Shown piece after piece: positions 36,456 through 49,300 of a DNA stretch of 64,000 nt. The position numbers were made by a program, and so were the translations under genes. Source of the DNA: Beaufortia kweichowensis. Lineage: Eukaryota > Chordata > Actinopteri > Cypriniformes > Gastromyzontidae. Below the pieces are notes generated by a model, which was not told the DNA's origin, did not search any database, and was given only the letters and a program-made list of their open reading frames with translations. Each line of letters starts with the position of its first letter. Position 1 is the first letter of the stretch. The stretch covers positions 12,636,295 to 12,700,294 of the forward strand of contig CM032809.1 of the NCBI GenBank assembly GCA_019155185.1, in the 5' to 3' direction.

Positions 36456-39400
36456 ATGAACAGAGATGTTATGGGAAAAGATAAGTCCAACAAATGCAAA
36501 ACAATTAACAAAAAGAGCAGATAAACCTTAAATAGTTTCACAAGACACTTCTAGGTGAAATAAAGTATTTGTATCAGGTGGAAACATGTCATTCAGTGGT
36601 ATTATTGATTATATTATATTGTTTTTTCCCACCCACTTAGACTTACGTCAGCAGAAAGGAAAACTAATTTCAGAAGTTTTTGATTGATACACAGTTTTTA
36701 GTGTATCATATAAATTATGTACAATTAATAAGAAATGTGTCGTTTTAATTTTACATGGTTCAAAAGATTCTGAAGTCACACATGAGCTTTGTGAGAGCCG
36801 TGTTTGGGTTTCGAGTATTTGTCTCTTAGTTTTGAGGGTTTTGCCTCCCGATCTTTGTTTTTTTACAAGACTCGTGGGTCCAGCTGCGCTTCTCAGACAG
36901 GAAACCCTCTGACATCACAATAATGTTGTGTGTTGTTTCAAAACTCACAGCTGCAGAAACAGGGAATGTCCCATGAAAAAAGTCATTACTAAAAAATTTG
37001 TCACAAGAAATTTTGTTATTTTCAAAACAGTTTGTGGCTTATTAGATATTGTGCTGTCTTGCTCAATTCTTTCTTCCACAGTGCAATATCAAATACATTT
37101 TACATCTAAAACAATAATAAATATAAACAATAATATATAATAATGCATAATTGCATACAAATGCTCATCTACCTGACACAAAGTTGTGCTCGTGCTTTAT
37201 CAGTTTTTCTTGCTCAATAAAGTAAATGTGTGTTTCATTGACACTTCATGGGAGACAGGATGAGGGATTTCCTGTGTTGTGATCTCCATTCCTGCTCTGC
37301 CAAATTTGGGCATCCTGACCTTTCAGAGTTCTGTGAGAAATCCTGCATTCAGACTGATCTGCAGACCAATGATGATCCCTCACGGGTTTAGAGGAAGAGT
37401 ACATAGTCCAACCTCTTGGAAAAGAACATCCAAGAGGGCGGTGAGGTTTTATAAGTGAAACTGTGCTTTTAGTCCTTTTAATTGAGTTAAAAGGACTAAA
37501 AATATGTATGCTTTGAACGTTTTGTTTCTGCTGTCCTTTAAACTGAAATGTGTAATTATTGTTTTGATGCTAAATGCCTACTGTTAACCCTGTTTAACCC
37601 AGAGACAAGTAAGCCAGACAGAAATCAGAAAAACGCAATTATTAGATTCATTTGTGTCTGCTTACAGTTGTTTATCGCCTGTAGTTTAGTCAAACAAACT
37701 CAACTCAGTTTAAGATCAATATCAAAGCTGTGTGTGTATGTGAAAAAGTCATGACAGCTGTCCTGTTGACTGCTTTGCTTAACTTTTCGTTTTGAAATCA
37801 CTCACCCATCTTGTACACATGGTTTTCTGTTCATAGGCACCTGTAAGTTGTTGGCCTCTTCCTGTTTTCTCATAAGTTTGCCTGTTCGAGGGCTTCAGCT
37901 GCATTTTAAGACGGTAAGCAGTGATCAAAGAGGACTAAGCCATTGTGAGACCCATGAGGTAGAAATTAATCAGGTTTCTTGTGTAAGGAAAATGCTAGAG
38001 GCGGTATCCTAAAGGTGTATTGTGGATTAAATACAACCTAAATCCCTTTTAAATATGGAAGATTCTTTTAAAATTAGATATAGTTCTTTCTTTTTGTTCT
38101 TATTGGTGATGTGAGAGGTTGCTAGTGAATGAAAAGAAACATTCAAATATGTGTATTGTACAGAATCTATGCACATGTTATGCATACATGTGACGTTTTC
38201 ACAACTTTTGCCTTTTTCTACTTTATGATAATGATATCTTGCACTTTGAAACCCATTTTTATAGGTTTGCATTGCCCCCAAAACGCAAAGCTGTGATACG
38301 GTGTTGTGTACATCTAACAAAGTTTGAGCTCTAGTATTGATTAATGCGGTTTTAAGATTAGTTAAAAGCTAACAAAGCCTTTTATTTGGCTTTAGTGAAT
38401 TGTGGCAAGACATTCTGTTGGAGGTCATATCGCACATCATGTTATGCATGTGTTAAATAAAGAATCCTTCTGCTATACACGCAGTTTAGAGGTTGAAGGC
38501 CGATGTACCCGAGGATCAATCAGATATTGGAATGGGATGTTGAAGCTGACATGACAAAATGCAAAGCACTGTTCCCTAGACTAATGCAAACGGGGAAGGA
38601 TGTGATATACATCACGGTATAGTGTCTGCAGATGAAGGGGTCCGTGCTTTCATGGCACCACAGTCACGAAAACTTGCACGTAGCTAAACGAAAGATTTGA
38701 AGACTTCTGTAGAGAAGGCACAATATTGTGCATGTAGACAAATAGATGCAGACTTGTTGCTAAGAGCCCATCATGTACTGGGACATGAGCATGCGATGCT
38801 CCAAATCTCATTTGTTTATCACCATGGATGATGCTTACGAAGTTAAACCACCACGGAGCTCCATGGATACGAGATCATACAAGAGTTCATAGCCCCCATA
38901 GTGCTAAACTTATCTGTAAGCTTGAGCAACACATATTAAGTTACAAACTGTTATGATCTTATAATTCTGTCTATCAGACATCACAAATTCTGCTCTTGAT
39001 GTCACTTCACCGCTTAACTTCATCTTGTACTTTCCACCACAACAACTTTATGATGGCGTTTTTTCCATATCAACAGCCCAGCGAATCCATAATTAACTAC
39101 AGATTTTCCATCGCTCAGGATCACAGTTGGACTCTCAAACAAACTTCACAATGCAAGACCGAATTCAAAACACACCCCCGCCCGCCGATATCTCATATCC
39201 AGTAGGCAAGCCCAGCCAGGGCTAAATGCATCACCAAGCAGCTGCCGGGCCTATTTATAACACGCAGGTGACACGTAGCACACAGGCCACTATCACGTCT
39301 TTACGCTGTTTGTGAGATGCAGTTAGCCTGGCTGGCATGTCTACAGATTTTAACCTAAGCTAAAAAAAGCTGGTTGTTTTTTTGGGTAAACAGTTGACCA

Positions 39401-39805
39401 CTCAGACCTGTTCTTATCACTTTGAGTAAATATTGTAAAAGTGAAGTCAACTGATCTTTCTATATTTCGGAAACCGGACATTCATTTTTTGCAATGTCCA
39501 AACACTAAGTAACTCAAATGTATTAATCTTTGTGGTATTTATTACCAATATATTGAACCATCCGTTTATATTTTATTAAACACCTGTTGATAGACATAGT
39601 CACTTTATGCATGAGATATCTACTTTTAGATATCTTTTTACTTTTATGAAAAATACATGCATTATTATTGTGACAAAAAAGGACATAGATTTTTTAGGGA
39701 CAACATATTTGGTAGGATTTCTGTAAATTAAAATGTGCAAACCCGAAGCATTAATACCAAACAAATGGAGTTTTCAAATGACTCAATTTGAATTAATTTT
39801 AATGT

Positions 39806-39875
39806 GCACATTTACATTTACATTTAGGCATTTAGCTGATGCTTTTATCCAAAGCGACTTACAAATATTAGGAGG
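39806..39875 (+). repeat. Teleost dispersed repeat core
   Basis: Contains catttacatttaggcattta followed by gctgatgcttttatccaaagcgacttac, near-identical to 662-713. It is a short fragment in intron 1 of ptp4a3. Confidence 0.6.
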
Positions 39876-40417
39876 CATTTATGAATAATATGGACTGTTA
39901 TGGATGTGACAATTCTGAATACAGCACTTTACCTAAAATTATTCAGTAAAAGCCTTATTTCATCATGGTAAGGTTGACATTTACATGGAATTTCCCAAAT
40001 TATTGGCATTTTTGTCAATACAATCTCATGGCAGTTTGTAACTATTTAAGGCTTTCTCCCCAGTCATGTTAGGGGTCAGGTTTTGTTATTGCTGTTTTTT
40101 ACTAATCATATGATTAGATAGAGTCACGATTTAAAAAAATACCACTTTCTTATTGTAAACTATGCTGTGTTTCAAACCCTAGGGGAAAAACACTGTTGGA
40201 GAATTCACAAGGGTTGAGATTATGCCATAGAATCAGGAAAACTGACACATATGACGAGGTGGGTGCTGACAGAAACTCAATGCATTTCTGTTTGATTTCA
40301 AACTGATCCCAGTCGAATGTGTAAGCAGCTATATAGGGTCCAGCAATGCAAAACAGCCTCTATACTTTACAATGCCTTCATCTTTAAAAACATTGCTTTC
40401 TCTGTCAAACTTGAAGG

Positions 40418-40718
40418 TATAGTTTACCCAAAAATTAAAATTATGTCATAATTAGTTTACCATGTCATTCAAAACCAGTATATGATTCTTTCTTTTGTGA
40501 AACGCAAAAGAAGATCTTTTGCAAAACGCTGGTTACCGGCACCCATTGACATCCATTGTACCTTTTCCATACTATTAAAATGAATGGGTGCTGGTAACCA
40601 GCGTTTTGCAAAAGATCTCCTTCAGTATTCTGCTGGAGCAAGAAAGTCATACAGGTTTGACATGAGGGTGAGTAAATAATAAAATAATTTGTATTTTTGG
40701 GTGAACTATCCCTTTAAG
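40418..40718. mobile_element. Hairpin MITE copy (ttaaagggatagttcaccc family)
   Basis: The termini aaggtatagtttacccaaaa and ttttgggtgaactatccctt are inverse complements. Internal arms 'cgctggttaccggcaccc' and 'gggtgctggtaaccagcg' form a hairpin. It is the same family as 8,468 and 47,877. Confidence 0.75.
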
Positions 40719-42991
40719 TGTCTTTCACACATCTCTGCCTTCCTGCCTGTTTTGCTGTTGCTGATTTGTTAGTGTCGTCATACAGAAGTCCCAGATGCAC
40801 AAAGCTGCACTTTAAATTGTCAGCACAAATATTTGAGCAGTATTGGTGGTCTTAAGGGAAAAGGCTTGTTAATTGGTCTGTGAAGACGAGCGCTACACTG
40901 TCATGGTTACCCTCAGCTTGATGTTTGTGGTAAAGCTGCACGTTTACAGGTAGTTTTACACTGGTGGTGCTGTTGTTACTCCAACAGTGATTGTTTATAG
41001 ATCTTCACAATTCTCTGTGTGTGTATCAGTGAATGTGTTTGACCCCTTTGTGTTGTTGAGATAGCACAGAATCACCCAATTAACCTTACTCTGCATGCAG
41101 TACATGAGTACAGTGCAACTGAGTTCAGCCCCTGTGGATCGATTGTCTGAAGTATTGGTCAAAATATTTGTTTTACATGCTGGTCTTTCTCCAACAACTT
41201 CATTTGCTGTACATCGATTAAGATTTTTTAACCACCTCAGCATATTCTGGTATTCACTTTAACTCAACTGCCAAAATTAGAAGCAAAAATTGATTCACTT
41301 ACATTTATGCTAAATATTGAAATTCTATATAAACATTTTTGTAAAGACTTAAACTATTTCAATACAAATAACTAGATGTTTTTATTTATTTACTTTACTT
41401 TGTTTTAAACATTCTAAAGAAAATGTGAATGGTGCTTGCCTGGCTAGGCATGGGTGCGTTGCTATGTGCTCGATAAGGTGTTGCTTAATGCTCCTAATCG
41501 ACTGTGAGCAAACTTTAGGTCTAGGTTCCTAGATATGATTTGGTCTTATTTTTGTGAGTTTATGGGAACGGTTCTCTAACTGTTGAAAAGCAGAGTTGCA
41601 GTAAACAGATTAAATAGGTCAGTGTTGTTTGGTTATTACTGTTTGCTTGTTATTTCTCTTGCATCGGAAAGCAAATAAAATGATTTGTTTGTGTCTGAGC
41701 AATCAAGAATGGATTATTTGTAGAAAGGAGAGGAAATGCAAATTAGGTTAAGCTCCAGTATTAAAGTTTTGATTAGAACGGAAGTTAATAACCCAATGCA
41801 ACTTCCTCATTGAGGTTCTCATATTTCTGATTTTGGAGCAGTCATACTTCTATAATGTTGCGGTCACACAGAGACTTAATTATTTTGCTGAACGCTATGG
41901 GTAAAAATGCTTTAAAAACTTTGAGAGACACCTTACGTGGGTATTCAAACCACCAAAAATTGACATCTGAGCTATCAGAGTGGCGAAAACCTTTGGAAGC
42001 TATATTTTTTTCATGGTAAAGGTGAGTCTGTTGACAGAACCAGCATAAAAGATGCCTTTTTGAGCTTTATTCACGCATAAATATTTTATGATACTGTTGT
42101 AGTATGTTGTAGACTATACATTACATACTTTAAGGTACACATCTGTGTTATGTTTAAAAGGTTATGCTTATTCTGTCATTACATCAATGTTGGAAAAAGG
42201 TCAGTTATGTTATTACAATCTATTGATACTGTCAGTACAGACAGAGTACTCAAGTTTTCGGGTACTCATGCCCATCCCTCATTCATTGAGTCTCCTGTGC
42301 CCTGCTAAAGTCTCAGGTGTAGGTCCCTACAGTAACAGATCTGTGAGGAGTGCTCAATAAAACACAGAGCACACGGGAGCAGCATTCATACACAGAACCC
42401 CTCGCTGTTTGCCCATGTCTCCAAGGTGCAACTGTACTGGTTGACATTGTACTTCTTTGCAATCCATAATGCTGAAAATCTTATTTAAATATTGAAATTG
42501 TGATGCAGAACTAAGCCAGCTCTGGTAAGTAACCAATTTTTATATAAAAAGTGATGTTCTGTATTCGCATCAAAGTTAAATAACAATTTTTGCGTTGTTT
42601 TGAGCAATGGCTTACCGTGAAATCATGGGCAGAGAGCTTGTTTCTTTTCATTTGAAAAAATTACAATGAGACGCAGTTCAAGAGTAAACACATTTCTTGA
42701 TTGCCTAAAAACTAGACAGGTTTATAACAAGACTTCTTCAAATAGTTAACATTAAAAATGAGAAAAAAAACCTCAGGACAAAAGTATATATGTTCTGTTT
42801 TTTGTGTAACATCAAGTTCTTATCGGCTTTTGTTGCGCAATGCTTGTGTGTGTATGTGTAGTGTGGGTGGGTTCGGGGACACACGCTCCATGACTGTGCG
42901 TCATGTTTGTCTTAAACTGGTTCTGCTTGTCAATATCCAATTTTAGAGAAGAAAACACACTTACGTCTTTTTCCGATTCTCTTTTCAACAG

Positions 42992-43390
42992 CTCTTCCCC
43001 TTAGTAGAGGCTTTGTCCATGGCGTTCTTGCAGAGGACTGGAGACTACTGCCACGCTCAACATCCACGCGTTTAAACCAGAAGAGAATGCTCTACCCGCT
43101 GACCAGCTGTGATTTCTGGATGCACTGAGACGCTCTTCTCTGCACTGCAAGCGATCTTGCCATCCAAAACTCTTCACAAATCTAATGGGGTGATTTTACC
43201 TCTCTGGCTACAGTAAGCCATTAAGGAGAGGATACAAGATTTTGAGACTTTGAACATCAGGGAATCTTCAAGTGTTGTATTCGCGAGGAAAGATCTGAGA
43301 TCCGAAACACAACCTTGAATAGCATCTTTTGTGGAATTCGGATAGAAGAGGTTTCTTACAAACTTTGGATACTGAAGTGAAGGCAGCACA
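42992..43390 (+). other. ptp4a3: ptp4a3 5' UTR portion of first coding exon
   Basis: A polypyrimidine tract and acceptor (ctcttttcaacag, AG at 42990-42991) precede ~399 nt of leader running straight into the start codon at 43,391. The leader holds two short upstream ORFs: 43,019-43,075 (18 codons, ATGG context) and 43,087-43,128 (13 codons). They would be expected to dampen translation of the main frame. Confidence 0.65.
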
Positions 43391-46300
43391 ATGGCTCGAA
43401 TGAACCGGCCGGCCCCAGTAGAGGTGTGTTACAAGAACATGAGGTTCTTGATTACTCACAACCCAACAAACTCCACTCTGAACAGCTTTATTGAGGTGAG
43501 ACCTATCTCTCCATCATATCAGAAGCATTGCTTTGTGTCCTGTCTGTGTGTATTTGTGCCGTCTGTTCCCTCCCACCCTCCGTGTCTCCGTTTAGCAATT
43601 GCTGAAACACACATACATTTAAACGGTCTTGGCTCACATGGTCTATCTTAAGACAACTCTACTGTCACATGGCCCACTCATTCTTATCTTGCTGGGAAAG
43701 TGTGCATGAACCATGGAGGCTTTAATGATAACAGCACATCTACAAAGGCTCCGTTGCCATAGAAACCTATCCCAGTGCTCCAGTCACATGGCAGGGATGA
43801 GGGACAGGACACGTTCATGGGCGGCTTACCTTATATTTTTTCTTCCATTAAATTAATTGTGTTTGTATTTCAATGTTTTTTGGAAAAAAGAACTGATAGG
43901 GATTGTTTTTTTAAATGTTTAAAAATGTGTAAATTTACTATGTTCTCTTTCTATGATCCTTTAGGATCTAAAGAAGTACGGTGCCACAACTGTGGTCAGA
44001 GTTTGTGAGGTAACCTATGACAAAACACCACTGGAGAAGAATGGAATCACAGTTGTGGTAAGTGCACTTGGTCTTAATGTCTAAAATGTTCAGACGATCA
44101 CTGTCGCAAAATTAACCCCAGCAGGTTTAACTGCAAATCCCTGAAGGGGTTATCTTGTATTAGCACTGTCTTGAATACTGGATTCTGATTGGTCAGTCAT
44201 GCCATGCAACAGTCTGATTTCCCAATAACCACTGCACATGTAAAGATTGTGTGATGTCGGACCGCGCGTTGTAGCGCAAGCTGCAATGAGCAACGTTTTT
44301 GTTAAAAATAACCCAAAATTTGTTACTGAAAAATCTAAAACTGTCGCTTTACCTTACCCTCATTTGCAAAACTAAGCTTATTATAAATAAGCTGTCGGGT
44401 ATGACTTGTCTGGAAATGTCAGTTTGACGTCATTTGACTTAAACTGTAAGAAAACTATGTAAAGAAAAGTATGTTGTATGAAACATAAGTTTTATGTTTC
44501 AAACAGAGATTGCAGAAATGACGGATTTTAGCTTTAAATATTTCACGCGATGAAATAAAATCAATTTTTTGTGTCCGGTTAGTTACTTGTGACAAGCGGC
44601 TGTGTAATAATCTGAATAATGTACAGTAAGAATATAAACCCCTGCAGATTCACACAAGATGCATCAGGTTTCTGACTGCACAATGCTGTTATTGATCATT
44701 TGAAATAAAAATTTTGTCTTAAGAAAAGTATTTTGCCGTAAAAGAAGAAAGCGCACCTCTGCACATAGTTATCAAAAATGTCCTGCATTAGGTGAAAAAA
44801 GAGCTCCCCACAGACCCCTTGACCCTGTATACTCTCTCACACACACTATGTTCATTATAGAGAATGTTCTCTTCCAAGCAGCTACACGTGTTTCTTATTA
44901 CCAACGTCAACGTTGCACTGTTGCTATGGTAGCTGCAGAGCCTGGTCTCTCCGTGTGGCCTCCGATTTGGTCCCTGCCCACCTTCCCTACCTTTCTTTTA
45001 TACTTTCTCTAAGACTAAAAAAGGAGAAACTCAAGACGAACTGTTGCATAAGGCTTGACTTTACAGCGTTGTATGAATCTGAAGCACACAATGCTTATTA
45101 TACACACCTTTGCAGCCAATATTCTTGATAATTTACACAAACACAAGCGTTCATTTTTTTATTGAGTATCTTGGAATGGTTGGTTGCCTTTTACCCACAG
45201 TGAATGAGACTTTTATAAAACGATTCAGGGGGAAAATGAAGAAAACACTGCAGTGTATGGCATTAGATGTCATTTACGTGTGGTATTTAAAGCATAAATG
45301 TAGCATGAGTTGCATGAGTTAAAATGTGCGTTTGTTGTTTAGTCTGCAGTTTTATGGGGAGTTTATGAAATATCAGTCATGTAGCATGTGTTAGATGTCC
45401 AAGACTGCATTGTTTCTGATGCATTCAACGTCAATTATGCCTGGTTCAGACTACACGATTTTAGCCCGAATCTGGCACGATCCATTTGACGTAAGGTGAT
45501 TCGTAAACAACAATGGACGTCGGGACGCAAGAATTGATCGTTTCATCTCGTATAGTGTGTCATAGTATACGACAACCGAAACCGTGGCTGCGATAGTTCA
45601 CGACGTCACGACAGAAAGACTAGCATGTTGAATTTTTTTGCGGTCCTTCACGACGGGTTCCGTCACATGGGTGACGCTGACCAAGACGCTTTTTGTACAC
45701 AACTTTCAAACATGGCGAAACGCAAGAGAGATGATCTTGCGTTTGTTACTGGCTAATAACAAAATATTTAATATGAAAAGAACAATATTTTATATTTTAA
45801 GTTCTCTTTGACAGCCCATACTGTCCTCTTCGAGCAAGCCAGGAATGTGTCCATGTTCGGGTTTTCTTTCTTTTTTTGCGCTTTTCTAAACATAAGACAG
45901 CCAGTACAAAACACGCCACTTCAGTCATTGTTTACGCTCTTGTTTCTCATGCGTGTCGTGACAACAAGCAACGATTGGTCGCGTAGCAACGTAGTAGTCT
46001 GACATGTTTCAAGTCCAGGACACGACAAGATTTTTGAAGTCAAAATCGCGTAATCTGACACAGTGACTATCGTAACAGACAAAAAAAAATCGCGTAGTCT
46101 GAACCAGGCATTTGTCTGCAGTTTTACGGTGAACTCCAGTAAAATGCCAGTTATGTAGCACAAGTTGTCAAAGTACTGCAACATTTCTGACACATTCAAT
46201 GTTAATAACTTGCATTTATGTTTTGTGTTATTTTCTTTAAAACACGCATTTATTTAAATTTCTGACGCATTTAATGTCAGTTCATGTTTTGGGTTATTTT

Positions 46301-49300
46301 GTATAAAACACATGTTTGTTGTCCTTGTCCTCAATTTAAGTGTGAGCTTATGAAATACTAGTCATGTAGGGTTATACGTTTCTGACGCATCATGTCAGTT
46401 ACTCGAGTACATGTTCTACGCCGTTGCTTTATCTAAAACGCATGTTTGTTGTTTTTGTCCGGAGCTCCATGGTGAGCTCATGAAATGTCAGTTATCTGGC
46501 ACATAAGTTGCTGAGAATCTTTGCAAGGCAATAAACCCCAGTGGGAACAATCAGCAGTGTTATGCGTGTTGTTCGGTGTTCAGAGCACCTACAACAAGGG
46601 AGTAAACTGCACGTTCCCAGGATGTTTGCATGTGCGTCCTACAGTCCAGATCAGTCCGCCTGTAGACAGATCTGTGCATGACTGCGGGCTTGTGCAAGTG
46701 TTCTGCTTTCTCAAAGTAGGCCATGGATGTTTACCCAACCTGCATTACATCAGCAGCTCGCCATCCGTTCCAGTGCAATAGGTTTACTGGACGAGGCCTG
46801 TTTGCCCAGGAAATCAATAGGATGGGCTTGAGGGAAGTGGAGGAAGTGTTTACGACACGCCATTCACGCATCCAAAGCTTTTCTGTAAGCCAACATCCAT
46901 GAGGCCGTGCCAGCTCGGTTTGTTTACTTCAAGGGACTCACACCTGCCGATGCCATGTGTCCCGTCCCCGGGCTGTTGTGTGAGTACATAACACACATCG
47001 GTCCCATGTGACGAGAGATATTTTGAGGCCTCTGACTTATCTGCGCCTGTACTTTGAGAAAGCTTTTTATAATTAAAACCCTCTCTGGATCACGAGTATG
47101 TGTTTGTGTGGGCATCTATGCCTGTGAAGGCACGCCAGTTTGCTGGCCTACACTAGCCGTGTCCCTCAACAGCTGAACCACATCAAAGTCCCTCAGCTGA
47201 GTTTCGGGTGGGCAGTGGGTGAAGAGGGATGGCAATTACCGGAGAGCTATGACTCACCCCTCACCTTCAGGTCACAGGGTCACAGAACAGATACGCACTG
47301 TACTGTATGCTAAAAATACACCTCCCGTGCACGGCACTTTGTCTCGCTGACACAATGTTGGATCATGGGTGCATTGATGTCTCTTGTGGTATAGTTATGT
47401 GTTTATTTCACACCTTAAACTTAAAAAAATGGTTGACTATTTTGTACAGCTTAAGTGCCCAATACAAAAAACAAGCTTGGCTGTGTAATACGTTCGACCT
47501 GTTTTGCCCAGTTATTTGTTTTAGTTGAGCTTAAAGGCTGGTCCCTTCTAACTTTGTCCCAACACCATTTGGATGTCCTACATTTGAAGAGCCAAGTGTA
47601 CAAACATTTATCGCTTTCAAATTTGTCTTGGACCACGTGTACACGACAACAATGTAGTAAAGATGAACGTTTTCCGTCGCATGAACCCGTATTACATGTA
47701 CAGATATGCATGATGTCACCGTTTTCAGAGTTTTGCGTTTTTGTTGTTTACACGGGAGATTGTAATAGTGTTATTTTCAAAAATGTGCACTTCGAAATCC
47801 GTTGTCAAAAGTGTGTGTTTTCAGTCCTCCAGTCAAAACGCATAAAAAGTTTATTGTTTTTGCTTGATAATGTTGTTTAAAGGGATAGTTCACCCAAAAA
47901 TACAAATTATTTTATGATTTACTCACCCTCATGTCAAACCTGTATGACTTTCTAGCTTCAGCAAAACACAGAAGAAGATATTTTGCAAAACGCTGGTAAC
48001 CAACACCCATTCATTTTCATAGTATGGACACAAGGTACAATGGAAGTCAATGGATGCCGGTAACCAGCGTTTCCACAAAAGAAAGAATCATATACAGGGT
48101 TTGAATGACATAAGGGTAAAAAATGATGATATCATTTTGGGTGAAGTATCCCTTTAAACAGTGTGTCATTAGCCACACAAAGTATTTGGACGCACGAGTC
48201 AAAATCTTTCATGTGGATTTTCCTCGGGCTGTGCAAAAGTTTGCATACTTGAAAATATGTGAGACTTGTATGAAAATGCAAAATATAAACCAACTGTTAG
48301 TACTCACTTGCTTTTAATAAAAAAAATACATAAAAGGCAGGTACTTTTTTTTTTACCCAGTACGAATGAGTTTTAAAGGCTTGTGAAAATATGTTGTCAG
48401 AGAGTACTTGCACGAAGGTTTAACTACTACTTCTCTCTCCAGGACTGGCCATTTGATGATGGAGCTCCTCCTCCCTCCAAGGTGGTGGAGGACTGGTTGA
48501 GTTTACTGAAGAGACGCTTCATGGAAGACCCCGGATGCTGCGTGGCTGTGCACTGCGTGGCCGGTCTGGGAAGGTCAGTTAACATGTCCATTAGAGTTAT
48601 ATAGACATGAAGATTTATGCATGTCTATAACTGGCTAGTTTTTTTCACCCACCCATGAGAACTCTGAAAGGGAAATGGGTTCATTTCTCATCTGGTGGCC
48701 CACAAGGTGGCCACCTCTGGTGCTCCGTTCTAAACCTTAATCTGGAAAAGAATGTGGGCTGTGGGCTCAGCAGAACATTATGCACCTACTGGCCTCCCAG
48801 GAGACTCATCTCCTCTATTAACCGTGGACACAGTTGATGTTCCCTGTGGACTAAAACCGTACTGCATGCATAGCGAGCAAAAGGTGCCTCTTCGGAGACT
48901 TTAAAGTGGACAGAGTGCTCCGCCAAAGTCAACAGTCCCCAAAGTGCACTTACCCGGCTGCAAATCTACTGTGTTTTAAGAGGCATCGGGGTGAGGGCCG
49001 AAGACAAAACAGGAAGTTGTTTTTTTTGAGCATGTGTTTGTACTGTCCTTCTGAAAAGGGCGCTCTTTCCATGATCTTTACGACAGACGGTCTGTCCCAC
49101 ACGACTGAGAAGTGACGTGCTTATTTTATTCTGGTTCTTTACTAGATACAGTGTTGTTCTCTATTAAAATTTACTGGGATTCTTTGGTTATAGCAGCACC
49201 ACAGCAAAAATATTAAAGTCGAAGCTCTTAAAACCAATATTTCACAACATACTGTCGTGGTTAGATGATGTATTAATGCTGTTTATTGGCACACATACAG

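Larger units (their letters stand above)
29036..42991 (+). other. ptp4a3: Intergenic DNA and probable ptp4a3 first intron
   Basis: No coding exon was recognised over ~14 kb. The left part probably contains the ptp4a3 promoter (see 30,481-30,582) and the rest would be intron 1. Repeats inside are listed separately. Open frames such as 31,826-32,062 and 38,027-38,320 lack domains and conserved features. Confidence 0.45.
44058..48442 (+). other. ptp4a3: ptp4a3 intron between the second and third coding exons
   Basis: This ~4.4-kb intron has a GTAAGT donor at 44,058 and an AG at 48,441-48,442. It holds a diverged tandem-repeat field (about 45,330-46,510), a DNA transposon (45,439-46,109) and a hairpin MITE (47,877-48,158). 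The 141-codon open frame at 47,455-47,880 has no recognisable domain. Confidence 0.75.

Noticed and set aside
47455..47880. A 141-codon open frame in the ptp4a3 intron
   Set aside because: No recognisable domain, an overlapping frame on the other strand, and it runs into a MITE terminus. It is likely chance.
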